Positions 60,781-64,000 of a stretch of DNA of 64,000 nt are shown here, piece by piece. Position numbers and translations under genes: made by a program. Location: positions 29,016,001 to 29,080,000 of the forward strand of contig OU612068.1 in assembly GCA_914767715.1 (NCBI GenBank), in the 5' to 3' direction. This DNA comes from Membranipora membranacea (taxonomy: Eukaryota; Bryozoa; Gymnolaemata; Cheilostomatida; Membraniporidae). Every line of letters begins with the position of its first letter. Position 1 is the first letter of the stretch. The notes under the pieces were generated by a model. It ran no database searches. It had not been told where the DNA came from and was given only the letters and a program-made list of their open reading frames with translations.

Positions 60781-61260
60781 ACCAAATACTTCTTGAATTT
60801 AACTGCGACTTCGTCAGTCACGGTGGCTTCAAACGCCTCTATTTCATGTATATCAGGGACTAAGTCCTCACAAATACTGTCAATATAGTACTCAACAGCC
60901 TCGTTGGGTCGGCTCAAACTATCGGCAACAAACATCTTAACACCAAAATCTTTATATCCATACCTCATTATCCTCATTTTGAACCTTTGCACCCTCGGTG
61001 GTAGATCACTCAGATCTTTACCACCTAGAATATTTGTACCAAGGGTTTATGGACCGTTTCAACTTCAAACTTTCGACCTATCATATAGTAGTCAAACTGC
61101 CCACATGATGACAAGAGTTTCCTTCTCTACCATCGAAGAGCGCATCTAAGTGTCAGTCATCTTACGCGAGGCATATTCCAATGGTTGCCAGATATCTTTA
61201 CCAGATTCCTGGAGCAAAACAGCACCAAACGCGCTGGATATTGATAACAATCGCAACTTG
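60780..61260 (-). pseudogene. Ty3/gypsy-type retrotransposon RT/RNase H fragment, broken
   Basis: Read on the minus strand, pieces in order resemble the RT to RNase H junction of Ty3/gypsy polyproteins. They are a GAVLLQ block near 61225, an EYASRKMTDT block near 61170, a KETLVIMWA block near 61115, a DLPPRVQRF block near 61005 and a VADSLSRP ending near 60915. In-frame stops and frameshifts separate the pieces, so it is not functional. No long terminal repeats, gag or integrase were recognised. Confidence 0.8.
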
Positions 61261-61339
61261 CATATTATTAGGAAGTTGCTTAGTCCTTGGTTTAAAAAAG
61301 ACAAAATCTTGGTTATCCATCACTCATTACATTGTATTG

Positions 61340-62600
61340 AAGCTGTTATACTTTATCAAAATACACCATTAATAAAATAATCGTATAAAATGAATTTTAA
61401 GCTTTATTCTCAGGGAGAGGAATAAATAATTACCGGAAAATACATTTGAGGTTTGGCTGAGATCTATGGGAGCACAGAGGATAGAGTTCCATTTTCCCCT
61501 ATGGGGATTATATAAAAATTATGGAAATGGACCAAAATATAAATCCTCGTTCTTAAATCATTATAAATGGCTACAACGCCCATAAATCTTTTTAAAATCA
61601 CAACACTGATGCTTCAGTAGGTGTGGTTATTTGTTTGCTTGTAGCTGGTGAATGGTACTGAGTTTCTTTAAGATGCTCTGTCTTTCTATGGCAGTCTAAA
61701 AAAGAAATAAAGATTACAATATCCAGAAGGCTAGCTGCAACATTGATTGGCATCGCAAAGCAGTCAGAAAAATAACTATTAGTATTAGGTTATTATGGGA
61801 TTATCATGTAAAAGGTGCTATGCAATAACTAGCCACTAAAGATGCATGTAGTTTTAGCTACCGAGTGGGTACTAGTGTCAAATTAGGTCATTAGGTCATT
61901 TTGTGTATAGGTTTGTCATAATTATCTATATGGGTATTTCTATCCCTTGTCCGATATGAGGGAGGGTAGTGGTGTGAGACTGCACATTTCAGAAAGGTAA
62001 TTGACACCCTAACTCGAAGACTGTTAGACAATTTTTTCTTTCATGTGTGTTTGTTGCTAGAGATAAAATTGATAACATATATAGATAAAGTTCAATTGAG
62101 TATGACTCAGAGAAAGGCAAAAAAAGATTAAATCAAAAAATGTAGATAATTGCAATAGAATTATGTCAAAAGCAAAGGGACAGTCTTATAGCCTGCGCTA
62201 GAGCGTAGACAGCCCAATTGTAAAGCTTGAAGGTCAAATACGAGACACACGTATAGGACAAGTGCCCCTTCCAGCTGCAGTCATCACTGCCCCCCAGACA
62301 GGGAGCCAGGCGCGCGGGCACACAAGTCTGAGACCCCATCTCCACCCCCTTTAGGTGCTTGTTGTACAGTGACAAGCGAGTGCACAACAAGGACCTCTCA
62401 TCCCGATCGGTTGGCTTTTTTTAGTAGTTGAGCATGTTTTAAAGTACAAAATTCAAATGCTATTTGAATTTTCCTTATGTTTTAAAAATGATGTGACATT
62501 TTCTCTGGGTTTTTTGTTCAGAATAACATGTACATACTTTGAAGAATGGAAACTGAAATGGAATGGAGATCTGTGTCGTGGCATGGCCCCAGATTTCAGG
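61340..62600. other. Spacer, no gene seen
   Basis: AT-rich sequence between two retroelement fragments. No exon, RNA gene or repeat was recognised with confidence. Confidence 0.4.
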
Positions 62601-62603
62601 TTT

Positions 62604-63000
62604 TTAAATTAAATGTGGGTAAAAACAATGGTAATACAGGTCAACCATTGTTTTACTATCTAAATAAGGGAGAGCTGCCCTAATCAATGTTAAAATTAGG
62701 TTGAATTTTCGGCAGTGGTCCACGAGGTGATTCATATCAGTTATATTAGAGTCAAGAATAATGCCTAAAAAATTGTGTTTTACAGCTGAGATCAATTTTA
62801 TATTCCGCCAAAACAATTTGCTTTTTTGGCGATTTAAAAATAATTTGGAAGGTTTTTGAATAATTTAGAGTGAGCCTGTTGGCCATGCACCAAGTTTCAA
62901 CTTTTGAAATTTCTTGTCTTAATAGGTTTATTACTAATAGACAGCCTCTTTGATGTCGGTAGACTAAGAATGTTCCACACAGTATAGTTGTAGAGTTGTC
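62604..63000 (-). pseudogene. Non-LTR retrotransposon reverse transcriptase fragment, broken
   Basis: On the minus strand, a WCMANRLTLNYSKTFQIIF block (about 62900-62840) and a FLGIILDSNI block (about 62770) with a downstream ALPYLDSKTMVDLYYHCFYP block (about 62650) match the conserved C-terminal half of LINE reverse transcriptases (Jockey/CR1/RTE type). The two halves are in different frames, so it is a relic. It is truncated at both ends. Confidence 0.75.
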
Positions 63001-63009
63001 GTTAGAGAA

Positions 63010-64000
63010 GTGGCGACTTTTGAGTCAGTTCAGTTGGTGTTGGTTTATGTTGCTCGGCGTGTTATGGGATATGAGCAGGGAGATCTCTCATAACAAGAGG
63101 GGAAATTGAACCCAGGACCTCTTGCTATCAAAACTTATGACAACTGACAACAAATTTAGGTATTGTGATTGTAAAAATACTTTCTTTCTGGGGAAAAAAA
63201 TTTGCTGATTGCTATAAATAGAAATATAAACACTTCCACAGAGAGAAGCTATTTTTTGGTTACAGTACTTATGGAATGAAAATGAAAGTAACACCTTTGT
63301 ACATACCCATATCTCAATACGCGGTAGGCATGATGGACACTAGCTCCAAGCGGCTCAACACCTCAGCTGATAGTTCACATCCCCTTACATATCACTTCTA
63401 TTTACCAACCAGCATTGTAGGTCACTCTGAAATAGTGTGAAGATTAACAGATGGACACTTTCTCATCTTAGCACTGGTATCCTGACATTAGGGATAGGGT
63501 GATGGGTTGATGCAGACCTCCCAATCAGGACATATTATGTTTTTCGGTACCAAATTACCTTGATTGAAACTTGGAACCAAAATAGTTTATCCGCAAGGGT
63601 AGTTGATATGATGTACATTCAATGTCAATATTTTTACTGCCCAACTGCGAATTACCATATTATGCATTATGTCTTTCAGCTTTGTTTTTTTTCAATCCTC
63701 ATATTGTACCTTCTGGGCTCACTTATGGGGCAAAGGCAAGTGGTATTTTTCACGTTCATGATAACTTAACAAACCTGATGTAGATTGGTGGAAATCATCT
63801 CAAGTCGCAGCCAAATGCACAACTAATTTTCTCCGCATAGGATCTGATAAAAATAAAGCGAAATAATTATGTACTTTATGTATATACCTACATGTCCTGG
63901 TGTGCTATGGCAAGTGACCAATTCTTAGCTGGAACAGGTAGGGGGCAGGATAAAATATGAAAACTAGCAAAAAAGTCAAGAACAAGGCCAACAGTTATTT
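63010..64000. other. Window end, no gene seen
   Basis: No credible exon was recognised. A minus-strand B-box-like GGTTCAATTTCCC occurs near 63100 but has no matching A box, so no tRNA or SINE is called. Confidence 0.4.

Overview
This is a eukaryotic nuclear window from an animal. It carries intron-rich genes with GT-AG junctions, and every gene I could assemble by hand keeps its reading frame across the joins. The set (arylsulfatase B type sulfatase, NAPE-PLD, METTL3, hyccin/FAM126, LETMD1, CSRNP) is metazoan. Short introns, AT-rich spacers and many small transposon remnants suggest an invertebrate, perhaps an early-branching one such as a sponge. That placement is inference and I cannot prove the taxon.

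Layout. At 0.6-1.8 kb (-) there are EGF-like and transmembrane exons of unclear ownership, followed by a nine-exon arylsulfatase (1809-6860, -). At 7.0 kb there is an orphan + exon. At 7.75-12.19 kb lies a foldback element built of short tandem repeats, with nested inverted arms and a tRNA-like SINE near its centre. A five-exon two-TM protein, possibly CD225/dispanin-like, is at 13182-15623 (+). NAPE-PLD (16492-20907, -) has two alternative first coding exons. METTL3 (23047-29725, +, 14 exons) and hyccin/FAM126 (30375-39601, -, 12 exons) converge about 650 bp apart. From 39.8 to 48.7 kb I see no host gene, only hAT-like non-autonomous elements, a TIR element with a THAP-like relic, and palindromic insertions. 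LETMD1 (49103-52384, +, 8 exons) and CSRNP (53092-55766, -, 3 exons) follow, converging. The last 8 kb hold a broken Ty3/gypsy-type RT/RNase H fragment and a broken LINE reverse transcriptase fragment.

The host genes do not form a pathway. They cover sulfate ester hydrolysis, N-acylethanolamine lipid metabolism, mRNA m6A methylation, the plasma-membrane PI4KIIIalpha complex, a mitochondrial LETM1-domain protein and a nuclear transcription regulator.

The most unusual signal is a set of very short (about 19-54 bp) perfect or near-perfect palindromes beginning CA and ending TG. Most are flanked by exact 7-9 bp direct repeats, as if each were a complete minimal transposable element. At 44746-45189 three different palindromes sit in a row, separated by four copies of the same 7-mer. 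A second class of about 60 bp C-rich elements carries perfect 9-10 bp duplications.
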